Both the position numbers and the translations under genes were made by a program. Under the pieces are notes generated by a model that saw only the letters and a list, made by a program, of their open reading frames with translations, was not told where the DNA came from and did no database searches. From positions 1-42,086 of the forward strand of contig NZ_ADGQ01000054.1 of the NCBI RefSeq assembly GCF_000147675.1: DNA of 42,086 nucleotides, written 5' to 3'. Of the stretch, positions 16,209 to 24,412 are shown piece after piece. Each line of letters opens with the position of its first letter. The first letter of the stretch is position 1. Source of the DNA: Peptostreptococcus stomatis DSM 17678 (GTDB taxonomy: Bacteria; Bacillota; Clostridia; Peptostreptococcales; Peptostreptococcaceae).

Positions 16209-19079
16209 TTACTCGCTTCCAATTACCAATAATTCTTGGACTTTACCCGTATTTTTTATAAATGCTGTTGCAGCAGAAAGTATAGTTCCAATTTTATCCG
16301 GAATTTGAAGAGACTTACTGATTGCAGGTTGTACAACATATACTTTTACTTGCAATACTTTCGGTCCTTGCAATATTTTTTTTAAGGTTTTAAATTCTCC
16401 CCTAATAAATTTCTCACTACTTGCTCTTGATACCCTATCATTAATTTTCTTAAGAAGCATCGCCTTAGAGGAAACCCAAATAGTACTTTTTATCGCCTGC
16501 TGAGTTACTTCATACACATCCCCTACTGACGAATTATATTCTCTTCCTTTCTTTGCTTTACAATGGTACATCTTCACATAAATGAAATCTCCATTTTCTT
16601 CAATAGTAATAAAGTCCGCAATTTCACCTGTTCCATGATCAAATATGATATGTGAAAACTTGGATTCTTTTTCTAAGTAATTTCTAAGTCCATCTTGAAT
16701 AGAAATCATTCCACCAGTTCCAGTTCCACATTCTAAACTTGTATCGACCTTCATATCATCCCATTTCAACGCACAAATTCGTTTTGAATCATATTTTTCC
16801 AATTCTAAATTCCCTTTTAAGACTTCTTGTCCACAATAAACAGTATCATTCGCCGTCTTAAAAGAAAGAGGATTATTAGAAAAATATTCTGCCAAAGAAT
16901 ATTCTTCTTTTCCATTTTTACAAATAAACTCTTTCTTTTCTGAGCTATAGTTTCCCATTAGATCACAGTTTATAACTTCACATTTATCAAATAGCTCAAC
17001 TTTAAATTTGATGATATTATTATTTACCTCTATAATTTTAAATATAACATCTGTAATCAAGGCTTTTTCATCCAGATTGCCTCTATATGCTATAGTACAA
17101 GGAGATATATACGATTTCTTATCCAAGAAGCAAAACAATATATCACTTTCATATTCTACAATCCTAACGGGGATTGGTAACTTATCATAATTTGTATTTG
17201 TTTTTACTTTTAATTTATCGTTAGAAATTTTTTCTCCGAATAAATCACACCACTTAATATATTCAGGAATAGTAAAGTAAGAGCTACTCCAAAATTTTGA
17301 TCCACTACTATAACCAATTGTACTTTCGTAACCATCTTTTTTAACCTTACAAAATGCATGCCCTGCAGAAACCATTTTTCCTGTTGTTTCATCAATTGAT
17401 GCAGCTGTATTTGATCCAGCATAAATCCTATAAGATTCTCCACTTTCTGAATACCTATTCTGCATTCCAGTGTTGAAAAATTCATACTCAGAAAACTCTG
17501 CCAGCACTCTATTCATTTCATCTCTTGGAATCTTATCGTAATTTTCTACAAAAGATTCTACTATTGATTCATACACCGCTTCAGTTTTATTTTGTGAATA
17601 TATAAACAGCAACTTGGTGCTTGATTGGTAATGTACAATATATAATCCAAATTCATTATTTAATACACTATCTCCAGCTAACCATAATGGTGTACTACTT
17701 ATCTTGGAGATTCCTACGATAGAATTAGTTTCTTCACTTCTATATATATTTTCCCCAACTTTTAATTCTTCTGGGAATTTTCCATATATATCAAAGTTTG
17801 AAACTTTATATACTTTTGCATGGCAATTAGGTCGAATATTATTCAAAGATATCGACTCATCCTGATCTTCAGGTTTTGTGAAATTGTTCAAAATTTCATT
17901 AGCTTCTAGATCACCCTCTATTTTTTCCTCTGACATGCTTATTATCATATCTTGCCATGCAACATCACTTGAATATAATTTGTGATTTTCAATTTTAAGA
18001 TTATCATCATTCATAGCAATAAACTTTGCAGTACCTATTTTTTCAGCATTAGTTCTTGCAAAACGACCAATAAATTGGAGAGTACTAGCAAGAGATTTAT
18101 GCGGTTCATGTATTGCTGCAATTTTTAAATTAGGAAAATCAAACCCTTCGCCCAACATATCTACACAAATCACACCATCAAGTTCTTTTTTCTTAAGTAG
18201 CATTATGGTTTTTTCAACAGTTCTTGTAGACATTGCACTATCAATTCGTTTCAGTTTTAATTTCGTAATATTTTCATATAAATTTTCTAATTCTTTTGCT
18301 TTATCTTTAGTGTCAGTTCTTACCATCAAAAAATGATCATATCCACTTTCTCTATCATTCAGTAGAATTCTTTCTGCCTCTAAAGCAATTCTTTTATCCT
18401 TTTCAGTCCCTTCCTCTATTGGATTAAACATTATTTCGCCAAATACTCCGTCTTTATATGCTCTAGATAGTGGATAATTATAAACTGTCTTCCCTTTTAT
18501 TTCTTTTTTATCCAATCTAAAAGGAGTGGCTGTAACAAGTAAAGATGGAACATTTATCATATTTTTTAATATTCGTTGCCATGTTGGAGCGGGAACATGG
18601 TGTGCTTCATCAATAATAATATAGTCAAAAACATTTTTTATCTGTGCATCAGAAATTGATGCAGCCACCTGATGGGTAGCTACCACTACATCAGCATTTA
18701 AAATTTCATCATCTACTTCTATACGATATAGATGCTTAGCTTCATATATGTTTGGAGCATTAGTATCTTTTGAAAATACTCCCACATATTTTAACGTTCT
18801 TAAACTTGCATAGTCATTTGCAATTTGCCCCCTAACCATAGCACTAGGAGTAACAATTAAGACCTTTGCTTTTTTTAAAATATATGGTGCCATCATAACA
18901 ACTGTCGTTTTCCCAGAGCCTGTGGGCATAACAATAACTGCGGAATCTTTTGAATTAAGTGTTGCATAAGAAGCAACCGCATGTATTGCTCCTATTTGAG
19001 CATTTCGAAGTCCCGCCTCTTTCCCTTCTGCAATTGGAAATCTTAAATTTTCATATAAATCGCTAAAATAACTGATTAT
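16209..19079 (-). CDS. SF2 DEAH helicase with putative C-terminal PD-(D/E)xK-like nuclease domain
   Basis: 956 aa if started at ATA 19079. Helicase motifs: Walker A PTGSGKTT at 52-59, DEAH 157-160, TATPFR 183-188, motif VI QFIGRFAR. The C-terminus (about 810-956) has E819-I-A-D822 then VKMYHCK841 and DVYEVTQQAIKS, a pattern suggesting a PD-(D/E)xK-like nuclease fold. A longer open frame to an ATG at 19196 would put the start inside the terminator of the upstream sigma gene and upstream of a perfect promoter. GGAGGTGA sits directly before ATA-ATC-AGT-TAT-TTT (xISYF), so an ATG to ATA change of the start codon is likely. Probable restriction or phage-defence helicase-nuclease, with XRE next. 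Confidence 0.8.
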   Translation of the reverse strand: MISYFSDLYENLRFPIAEGKEAGLRNAQIGAIHAVASYATLNSKDSAVIVMPTGSGKTTVVMMAPYILKKAKVLIVTPSAMVRGQIANDYASLRTLKYVGVFSKDTNAPNIYEAKHLYRIEVDDEILNADVVVATHQVAASISDAQIKNVFDYIIIDEAHHVPAPTWQRILKNMINVPSLLVTATPFRLDKKEIKGKTVYNYPLSRAYKDGVFGEIMFNPIEEGTEKDKRIALEAERILLNDRESGYDHFLMVRTDTKDKAKELENLYENITKLKLKRIDSAMSTRTVEKTIMLLKKKELDGVICVDMLGEGFDFPNLKIAAIHEPHKSLASTLQFIGRFARTNAEKIGTAKFIAMNDDNLKIENHKLYSSDVAWQDMIISMSEEKIEGDLEANEILNNFTKPEDQDESISLNNIRPNCHAKVYKVSNFDIYGKFPEELKVGENIYRSEETNSIVGISKISSTPLWLAGDSVLNNEFGLYIVHYQSSTKLLFIYSQNKTEAVYESIVESFVENYDKIPRDEMNRVLAEFSEYEFFNTGMQNRYSESGESYRIYAGSNTAASIDETTGKMVSAGHAFCKVKKDGYESTIGYSSGSKFWSSSYFTIPEYIKWCDLFGEKISNDKLKVKTNTNYDKLPIPVRIVEYESDILFCFLDKKSYISPCTIAYRGNLDEKALITDVIFKIIEVNNNIIKFKVELFDKCEVINCDLMGNYSSEKKEFICKNGKEEYSLAEYFSNNPLSFKTANDTVYCGQEVLKGNLELEKYDSKRICALKWDDMKVDTSLECGTGTGGMISIQDGLRNYLEKESKFSHIIFDHGTGEIADFITIEENGDFIYVKMYHCKAKKGREYNSSVGDVYEVTQQAIKSTIWVSSKAMLLKKINDRVSRASSEKFIRGEFKTLKKILQGPKVLQVKVYVVQPAISKSLQIPDKIGTILSAATAFIKNTGKVQELLVIGSE

Positions 19080-19082
19080 AAT

Positions 19083-19090
19083 CACCTCCA
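19083..19090 (-). promoter_or_regulatory. Strong Shine-Dalgarno that fixes an ATA start
   Basis: TGGAGGTG, followed in frame by ATT-ATA-ATC. No ATG, GTG or TTG in the helicase frame follows at usual distance; the only in-frame GTG is part of the site itself. Confidence 0.7.
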
Positions 19091-19103
19091 AACATTTTAT
19101 TTT

Positions 19104-19132
19104 ATTATACAACACTAAATACTCTTTTTCAA
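19104..19132 (-). promoter_or_regulatory. Sigma-70 promoter of the helicase-XRE operon
   Basis: TTGAAA (19132-19127), a 17-base spacer and a consensus TATAAT (19109-19104). Transcription would start near 19097, just upstream of the GGAGGTG site. Confidence 0.8.
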
Positions 19133-19171
19133 ATAAGATATTCTCTTTTTTCGAACTCATGTATATATCTA

Positions 19172-19205
19172 AAAGGTTAAGCGCCTTTTTTGACACTTAA
19201 CCTTT
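19172..19205 (-). terminator. Terminator of the sigma-factor gene
   Basis: AAAGGTTAAG and CTTAACCTTT arms with a 14-base loop, just after the sigma gene stop. This hairpin also covers the most upstream ATG of the helicase frame and so argues against that start. Confidence 0.75.
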
Positions 19206-19213
19206 CCTAGTTT

Positions 19214-19627
19214 TTAGATTTTATCTTTTAATATCTTTCTTAGTTTTTCTAAAATCTTATCCCTCCTTTTGCTGATTGCTTGATAACTTACTTTTTCTTT
19301 TTTACCTATTGACCTTAGACTTTCTTCTTTGTAGAAGATGGCTTCCATTAACTCTCGTTCTTCTTTTGTGAGAGTATTTAATGCTCTATGAAGTTCTTCA
19401 ATTTGCATTCTTACTTCTACAATTTTTTCTAAGTCTATTTTTTCATCTATGATGCTATCTACAAAATGTCCATCATGATCCAGTGCTGAAAATGATATAA
19501 CATTATGCTTCCAATCTTTTCTTTGGAGATATTTTTCATGCTCTGTTATCTTCCAGTAGGCTTTGTAGACTTCTTCGCTTACAGGTACGGCTTTTCCTTT
19601 CACATAAAGGTAATATTCTTTAGCCAC
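19214..19627 (-). CDS. Sigma-70-like factor of an integrative conjugative element
   Basis: 137 aa with a GTG start eight bases after AGGAGGATA. The C-terminal region 4 helix-turn-helix is clear: LTKEERELMEAIFYKEESLR then SIGKKEKVSYQAISKRRDKI. The N-terminus KEYYLYVKGKAVPVSEEVYK is typical of the small sigma-like genes in Tn916/Tn1549-type elements, where it lies close to the xis and int genes. Here those are missing and a helicase-XRE pair stands in their place, so the element has lost its integration end. Confidence 0.8.
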   Translation of the reverse strand: MAKEYYLYVKGKAVPVSEEVYKAYWKITEHEKYLQRKDWKHNVISFSALDHDGHFVDSIIDEKIDLEKIVEVRMQIEELHRALNTLTKEERELMEAIFYKEESLRSIGKKEKVSYQAISKRRDKILEKLRKILKDKI

Positions 19628-19670
19628 TTAGTTATCCTCCTTTTCCTGTTCTGTGGTTTGCTTTTTGGGA

Positions 19671-19712
19671 ATAAAAAAGGAGGACTTCTACACTTTGGCG
19701 TAAAAAGTCCTC
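19671..19712 (-). terminator. Terminator upstream of the sigma gene
   Basis: GAGGACTT and AAGTCCTC arms (19712-19705 and 19687-19680) with a 17-base loop, followed on the minus strand by CTTTTTTATT. It closes the ECF transporter operon. Confidence 0.85.
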
Positions 19713-19750
19713 TTAACTTGAAAACTACTGATTTGTTATATTGACTATTT

Positions 19751-19852
19751 TTATGTTTGTAATGGCGATATATTGCTATACAAAAGTAAGTCCAAGCATA
19801 AAAAAGGATAATTATATCGTTCTGTGAAAACTGAAACTATAAGTTTTGACAT
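19751..19852 (-). CDS. Possible small ORF (33 aa) after the ECF S-component
   Basis: ATG at 19852 follows GGAGGGATAATC, a good ribosome site. It encodes MSKLIVSVFTERYNYPFLCL then DLLLYSNISPLQT. It lies between the S-component stop and the operon terminator. It may be a real small protein or the truncated start of a lost gene. No family recognised. Confidence 0.35.
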   Translation of the reverse strand: MSKLIVSVFTERYNYPFLCLDLLLYSNISPLQT

Positions 19853-19893
19853 GATTATCCCTCCATTACTTTTCCTCCTAAGTAAATCTATTA

Positions 19894-20478
19894 TTAAATC
19901 ACTCCTGCTTTTTCAAAATGCTTTTTGAGTATCTTTGTTGCAGCGAATGCTCCTATGCAAGCAAGAACAAAAGTTATCAAACCAAAGCCTACTGCCCACG
20001 AAACTTTGAAATAAGATAATGCTTCATTTATTTGTGCTTCGCTCATTTTCCATTTTGATGCTCTTTCCACAAAAGAAGCTGTCCCAAATAAAATCACAGG
20101 AATTACTGTTCCTAAAAAATCTGCTAATGCAAATGTCCCATATCCAATAATCATTCGTCCCTTGCTCTCATAATTTCCTATAATCAAATCACATATAATT
20201 CCACCGATTACAGCAAAGACTGCATGAGGTAAATGTCCTCCTGACAACGCAATTAAACCAAGAAGCGTTCCTGATATTGTAAATACACCCTTCTTTTTAA
20301 CTTTTACAGCCATAAGAATATAAACGGTAGCAGCTACCATAAAGCTAACTCCTGAAGCAATAAATCCTCCAATAACTGTTGTTGCCATAGCAAATGCAAC
20401 CGCCATGTATATGACAATTCCAATTGCATTAAAGATTCCGATTGTAATAAAATCACGACCATTCAATTTGTTTTTCAT
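19894..20478 (-). CDS. ECF transporter S component, MptD family
   Basis: 194 aa, five to six hydrophobic helices, no signal peptide. The sequence GGHLPHAVFAVIGGIICDLI and the overall length match the MptD/Trep_Strep group of putative substrate-binding membrane subunits (TIGR02185). Ten bases separate it from the EcfT gene, so T, A and S subunits form one unit. In such systems S binds a small nutrient such as a vitamin or metal; the substrate here is unknown. Confidence 0.85.
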   Translation of the reverse strand: MKNKLNGRDFITIGIFNAIGIVIYMAVAFAMATTVIGGFIASGVSFMVAATVYILMAVKVKKKGVFTISGTLLGLIALSGGHLPHAVFAVIGGIICDLIIGNYESKGRMIIGYGTFALADFLGTVIPVILFGTASFVERASKWKMSEAQINEALSYFKVSWAVGFGLITFVLACIGAFAATKILKKHFEKAGVI

Positions 20479-20488
20479 AAAAGTCCTC

Positions 20489-21193
20489 CTAATAAATTTT
20501 CTGTATTACTATCACAAGAGCAATCATCAAAGCTCCTAATAGTCCAATCATTAAGTCTGTTTTTCTAAACCGCAATTCTGTTAATGTTACCCTCTTCTCA
20601 TCACTATCAAGTCCTCTAATAAGTGCTGAAGCTGACAGTTCATCTGAAATCTTAATCATTCTCATTAAAAGCGGAACAAGCGTATATTCAATATATTTAA
20701 TTGGATGTAGCAATGGGAAAAATCTGCTTGTTACAATTCCTCGAATCTTCATATTCTCTTTTAATGCCTTGAGTTCTATTTTTATAGTTGGTACAAACCT
20801 AAGCAAAACACTAAAAGGTATACCAATGCTTCTTGGTACTTTCATTCTATTTAACGCTTCCAGCATTTCACTTACACTTGTAGTCTTTGTTATATATCCA
20901 CCAAACATAGCGATTAAGGTCATTCTTGATGCAAAGTAAATAAACATATATATTGCAAATACAATACTTGCTTCACAAAATTTTCCAAGCCCTAACTCTA
21001 TGCAGTATAAAAGCACAAAAAACAAGATAAAGCGTAACGCTCTTTTCCACATCCCGCTATATAAATATAGAAAAAAGGCAAAAACAATTAATACAAAAAG
21101 TAGAATTGTATCGCTTATAAAAAAGCTCGTAAATCCAACAATTGGAAGTAGAGTAAGTTTTATTCTCGGATCTATAGTTTTTCTATCTATCAA
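20489..21193 (-). CDS. ecfT: ECF transporter transmembrane component EcfT
   Basis: 234 aa with four to five membrane helices and the coupling-helix pattern LKALKENMKIRG followed by SASALIRGLDSDEKR, the A-x-R-x-R-G/R-G motifs by which EcfT contacts the ATPases. Its start overlaps the ATPase gene by 11 bases. It couples ATP hydrolysis in the fused EcfA protein to the S component encoded next. Confidence 0.85.
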   Translation of the reverse strand: MIDRKTIDPRIKLTLLPIVGFTSFFISDTILLFVLIVFAFFLYLYSGMWKRALRFILFFVLLYCIELGLGKFCEASIVFAIYMFIYFASRMTLIAMFGGYITKTTSVSEMLEALNRMKVPRSIGIPFSVLLRFVPTIKIELKALKENMKIRGIVTSRFFPLLHPIKYIEYTLVPLLMRMIKISDELSASALIRGLDSDEKRVTLTELRFRKTDLMIGLLGALMIALVIVIQKIY

Positions 21194-22700
21194 GCTCTCT
21201 ACCTCCTCTCATCTTGTCTAATATGAGAAATTTATTACTTTCACTCATATCTAAAACAGTTTCTATTTTTCCATCTCCCATTACCCATAGCTTGCTCACT
21301 GTGTTTGCTAAAAACTCAAAATCATGACTTATTACCAAAACTGTTGTCCCAATTTTCAATTGTTCTTCAATCAGTTTTGCGACGGAAAGCATTGAGTCTT
21401 TATCACAACCTGATGTTGGTTCATCATAGATGAAAATCTTTGCCTGTTTCATCATTCCACAAGCTATTGTCAATCTTTGTTTTTCTCCTCTTGATAAAGC
21501 AAACGGATGCTTATCAATGTATTTGTCTAAGCCAAGTACACTCAAAATAGACTTTGCCTTTTGAGTATTTTCTTTTTTATCTTTACTTGAAATACCAAGT
21601 AGCATTTCATCAAGTACACTTTCCGAAAACAACTGATAGTCTGAATCTTGAAAGACAAAATATGACATATCCATTAAATCTTTATGATTAAGCGACTTAT
21701 CTTTCCTCGCCCATATTTTTCCCTCTTCTATCTTCTCAAGTCCTGAAAGCACTCTTGCAAAGGTGGTTTTCCCAGTACCATTTAAGCCGATAAGACCAAT
21801 GGCTTTTCCGTACTCCATGTTGAAATCAAGATGATTTAAAATGTACTGTTTTTTCTTCTTTCCATCCTTAGCTACATTCGGATAGCAAAATTTCAAGCCT
21901 TTTCCGATGATACTTTCATCATTTAATTGATATGGATCTTTCTTCTCACTTATCCTGTATTCTTCTAATTCAAGAGTTCTTAGTCCATTTTCATCCCAAA
22001 ACGCCCTTTCAAGATAGATAACTTCTTCCCGACTCAAGTCTTTCGTAATTTCTCCGTCTTTCATCAAAAGAAAACGGTCAAATAAAGACTTTACATAGTA
22101 CAAACGATGTTCAATTAGAACAACCGTTGTTCCTTTTTTCTTTAATTTCTCCAAAATTAAAAACAGGTCAAATGTTGCTTTCATATCCAAATTTGCTGAA
22201 GGTTCATCTAAAATTAAAACTTTCGGATTCATCGCATAGATGCTTGCAATAGCTATCTTTTGTTTCTGTCCGCTTGATAATTCAAAAACAGATTTTCCTT
22301 TAAGTTCCTCAATATCCAACTCTGCATATACTTCTTCTACTCTCTGTTTGATTTCATCTCTTGATTTGCAGATAGTTTGAAGCCCAAAAGCTATTTCTTC
22401 ATCTGTCGTTGTCGTGAAAAACTGACTTCTTGGATCTTGAAATACAGTCCCTACAATATGCCCTACTTCATGAAGCGATAATTTGCTTATATCTCTTCCG
22501 GACGCAAAGGCTTCTCCTTGCATTTTGCCTTTGTAATAATGTGGAATAAGACCATTCATTACACTTCCAAGAGTGCTTTTCCCACTTCCACTTTTCCCTG
22601 AAATTAAAACAAATTCACCCTTTTTAATTTCAAGATTGATATTTTTTAAAGCAGTTCGCCCATCTTCCCATTCATAAGAAACATCTTTTAACAAAATCAT
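21183..22700 (-). CDS. ECF transporter ATPase with two fused ABC domains
   Basis: 505 aa carrying two ABC ATPase units in one chain. First: GKSGSGKST near residue 36, LSSGQKQKIAIA, VLILDEPSAN. Second: GLNGTGKTT near 305, LSRGEKQRLTIACG, IFIYDEPTSGCD. Both keep the catalytic Walker B glutamate. This fused form replaces separate EcfA1 and EcfA2. It lies two bases after the ABC exporter gene and overlaps ecfT. Confidence 0.9.
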   Translation of the reverse strand: MILLKDVSYEWEDGRTALKNINLEIKKGEFVLISGKSGSGKSTLGSVMNGLIPHYYKGKMQGEAFASGRDISKLSLHEVGHIVGTVFQDPRSQFFTTTTDEEIAFGLQTICKSRDEIKQRVEEVYAELDIEELKGKSVFELSSGQKQKIAIASIYAMNPKVLILDEPSANLDMKATFDLFLILEKLKKKGTTVVLIEHRLYYVKSLFDRFLLMKDGEITKDLSREEVIYLERAFWDENGLRTLELEEYRISEKKDPYQLNDESIIGKGLKFCYPNVAKDGKKKKQYILNHLDFNMEYGKAIGLIGLNGTGKTTFARVLSGLEKIEEGKIWARKDKSLNHKDLMDMSYFVFQDSDYQLFSESVLDEMLLGISSKDKKENTQKAKSILSVLGLDKYIDKHPFALSRGEKQRLTIACGMMKQAKIFIYDEPTSGCDKDSMLSVAKLIEEQLKIGTTVLVISHDFEFLANTVSKLWVMGDGKIETVLDMSESNKFLILDKMRGGRELDR

Positions 22701-22702
22701 GG

Positions 22703-24412
22703 TTACACCTCATACTGAGCTTTCCATAATTTTGTGTAGTAACCATCTTTCTCAAGAAGTTCCCCATGCTTTCCTTTTTCAAGTAAATTTCCTTTTTGAA
22801 ATACGAGAATTTGGTCAGCTTTCTGAATTGTTTTTAAATGATGAGCCACTACAATTACGGTTCTATTCTTTGCAAGTTCTGTAATGGCATCTTGTATCAA
22901 AGATTCATTTACAGGATCAACATTACTTGTCATTTCATCAAGAATTAAAATCGGTGCATCTTTTAGAAAAGCTCTTGCTATAGATATTCTTTGTCTTTGT
23001 CCACCTGAAAGAAGCCCACCATTTTCTCCAATATCAGTTTCATAACCTTTTGGTAAACTCATAATGAAATCATGTATCCTTGCCTTTTTTGCAGCTTTAA
23101 TGATTTCCTCTTTTGTAGCTCCTTTTTTACCTACTCTGATATTTTCTTCAATCGTGTTATCAAACAGTTGAACATTCTGCATGACAATGCTGATACAATC
23201 TAAAAGCTCATCATAAGGAATATCCCTTATATCAGTTCCTCCAAGTGTAATTTTCCCTTTATGCACATCATAAAATCTTAGAAGTAAGTTGGTTATAGTA
23301 GTCTTTCCACTACCTGATTCTCCAACTAAGGCTGTCATTGTTTTTTCAGCAATAGAAAAGCTCAATTTTTCCATTTTAAATTCATCTTTTTCATAGGAAA
23401 AATCTATGTTTTCAAAAGCTATATCATTATCTGTCGGAACAATTCCATTCACTTTATCCGTGATTACATCTGCATATAAAATTCTTGAAAGTCTTTCGTA
23501 ACTATCTACCGCCGAAACATAGTACATATAGTGTTGTTCCATAGAAGCGAATGGCTTATAAAACTCTTTTGAAATTACTGCAAAGATAATAAAATTAAGT
23601 ACATCAAGACTTCCCTTTATAACAAGTATTGCTCCTGCAATTAAAAGAACTAAATATCCAATATCCAGTAAAAAACCAAATATAGATAACTGTTTTGCCT
23701 TAAATCTTGAAGCTGCTTTGCTTGTTTCTCCAAACTTTTTTGTCTTATTCATAAGCTCATTATCCAAGCTCTTATTGTTTGAAAAACTCTTTAGTACAGG
23801 TATTCCTCTAACATATTCAACAAATAAGCTAACCATATCAAGAAGTGCTGAGTTGTTTTGATTTTCAATTCTTTCAGATTGCTTAATTGTCAGATATAGA
23901 AAGATAAGTGCAATCGGAACAGATACAGCCATAATAATAGAAAGTTTGAAATCAATACTTGCAAGACCAATAAATACAATCGCACCTATCAAAAAATCGC
24001 CAAACATTCTTGACCACATGTGTCCTACAACAAGGGACATATTATCAACATCTTTGTGTAAAATTGTATTGATTTCTCCCAATCTTTCATTTGTATAAAA
24101 ACCTAAACTAAATTTCTTTAATTTGATAATCATGCGTTCTCTGATTTGCTGAACAATATCAAAACCTGCACTATGCTTTTTCATATCTGCAACCATATTA
24201 CAAATACCTTTGAAGACTACAAGTAATCCAATAGCAATAAAATATTTATAAAGCATATCTAAACTCGTCTTATCAAATATCTGAAACAGTATAGAAAATA
24301 CGATAACAATCATAGCTATGGAGCTTAGTCCATAAAGGGCAAAGAGTACACTTGATATAATCAAATCTCTCTTGCCGGTTTTTGTAAGTAGTTTTAACAT
24401 TTCTCTAAACAT
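22703..24412 (-). CDS. ABC half-exporter (second of a pair)
   Basis: 569 aa. N-terminal six-helix exporter domain (about 1-310), then a nucleotide-binding domain: GESGSGKTT near 368, LSGGQRQRISIARA, ILILDEMTSNVD, H-loop VVAHHLKT. It overlaps the partner half-exporter by eight bases, so a heterodimer is likely. Paired exporters of this kind move peptides, drugs or siderophore-like compounds; the cargo here is unknown. It lies in one operon with an ECF importer, a pairing often carried by integrative elements. Confidence 0.9.
   Translation of the reverse strand: MFREMLKLLTKTGKRDLIISSVLFALYGLSSIAMIVIVFSILFQIFDKTSLDMLYKYFIAIGLLVVFKGICNMVADMKKHSAGFDIVQQIRERMIIKLKKFSLGFYTNERLGEINTILHKDVDNMSLVVGHMWSRMFGDFLIGAIVFIGLASIDFKLSIIMAVSVPIALIFLYLTIKQSERIENQNNSALLDMVSLFVEYVRGIPVLKSFSNNKSLDNELMNKTKKFGETSKAASRFKAKQLSIFGFLLDIGYLVLLIAGAILVIKGSLDVLNFIIFAVISKEFYKPFASMEQHYMYYVSAVDSYERLSRILYADVITDKVNGIVPTDNDIAFENIDFSYEKDEFKMEKLSFSIAEKTMTALVGESGSGKTTITNLLLRFYDVHKGKITLGGTDIRDIPYDELLDCISIVMQNVQLFDNTIEENIRVGKKGATKEEIIKAAKKARIHDFIMSLPKGYETDIGENGGLLSGGQRQRISIARAFLKDAPILILDEMTSNVDPVNESLIQDAITELAKNRTVIVVAHHLKTIQKADQILVFQKGNLLEKGKHGELLEKDGYYTKLWKAQYEV

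Noticed and set aside
19080-19196. Upstream ATG start for the helicase
   Set aside because: It lies within the sigma-gene terminator and upstream of a consensus promoter and ribosome site.
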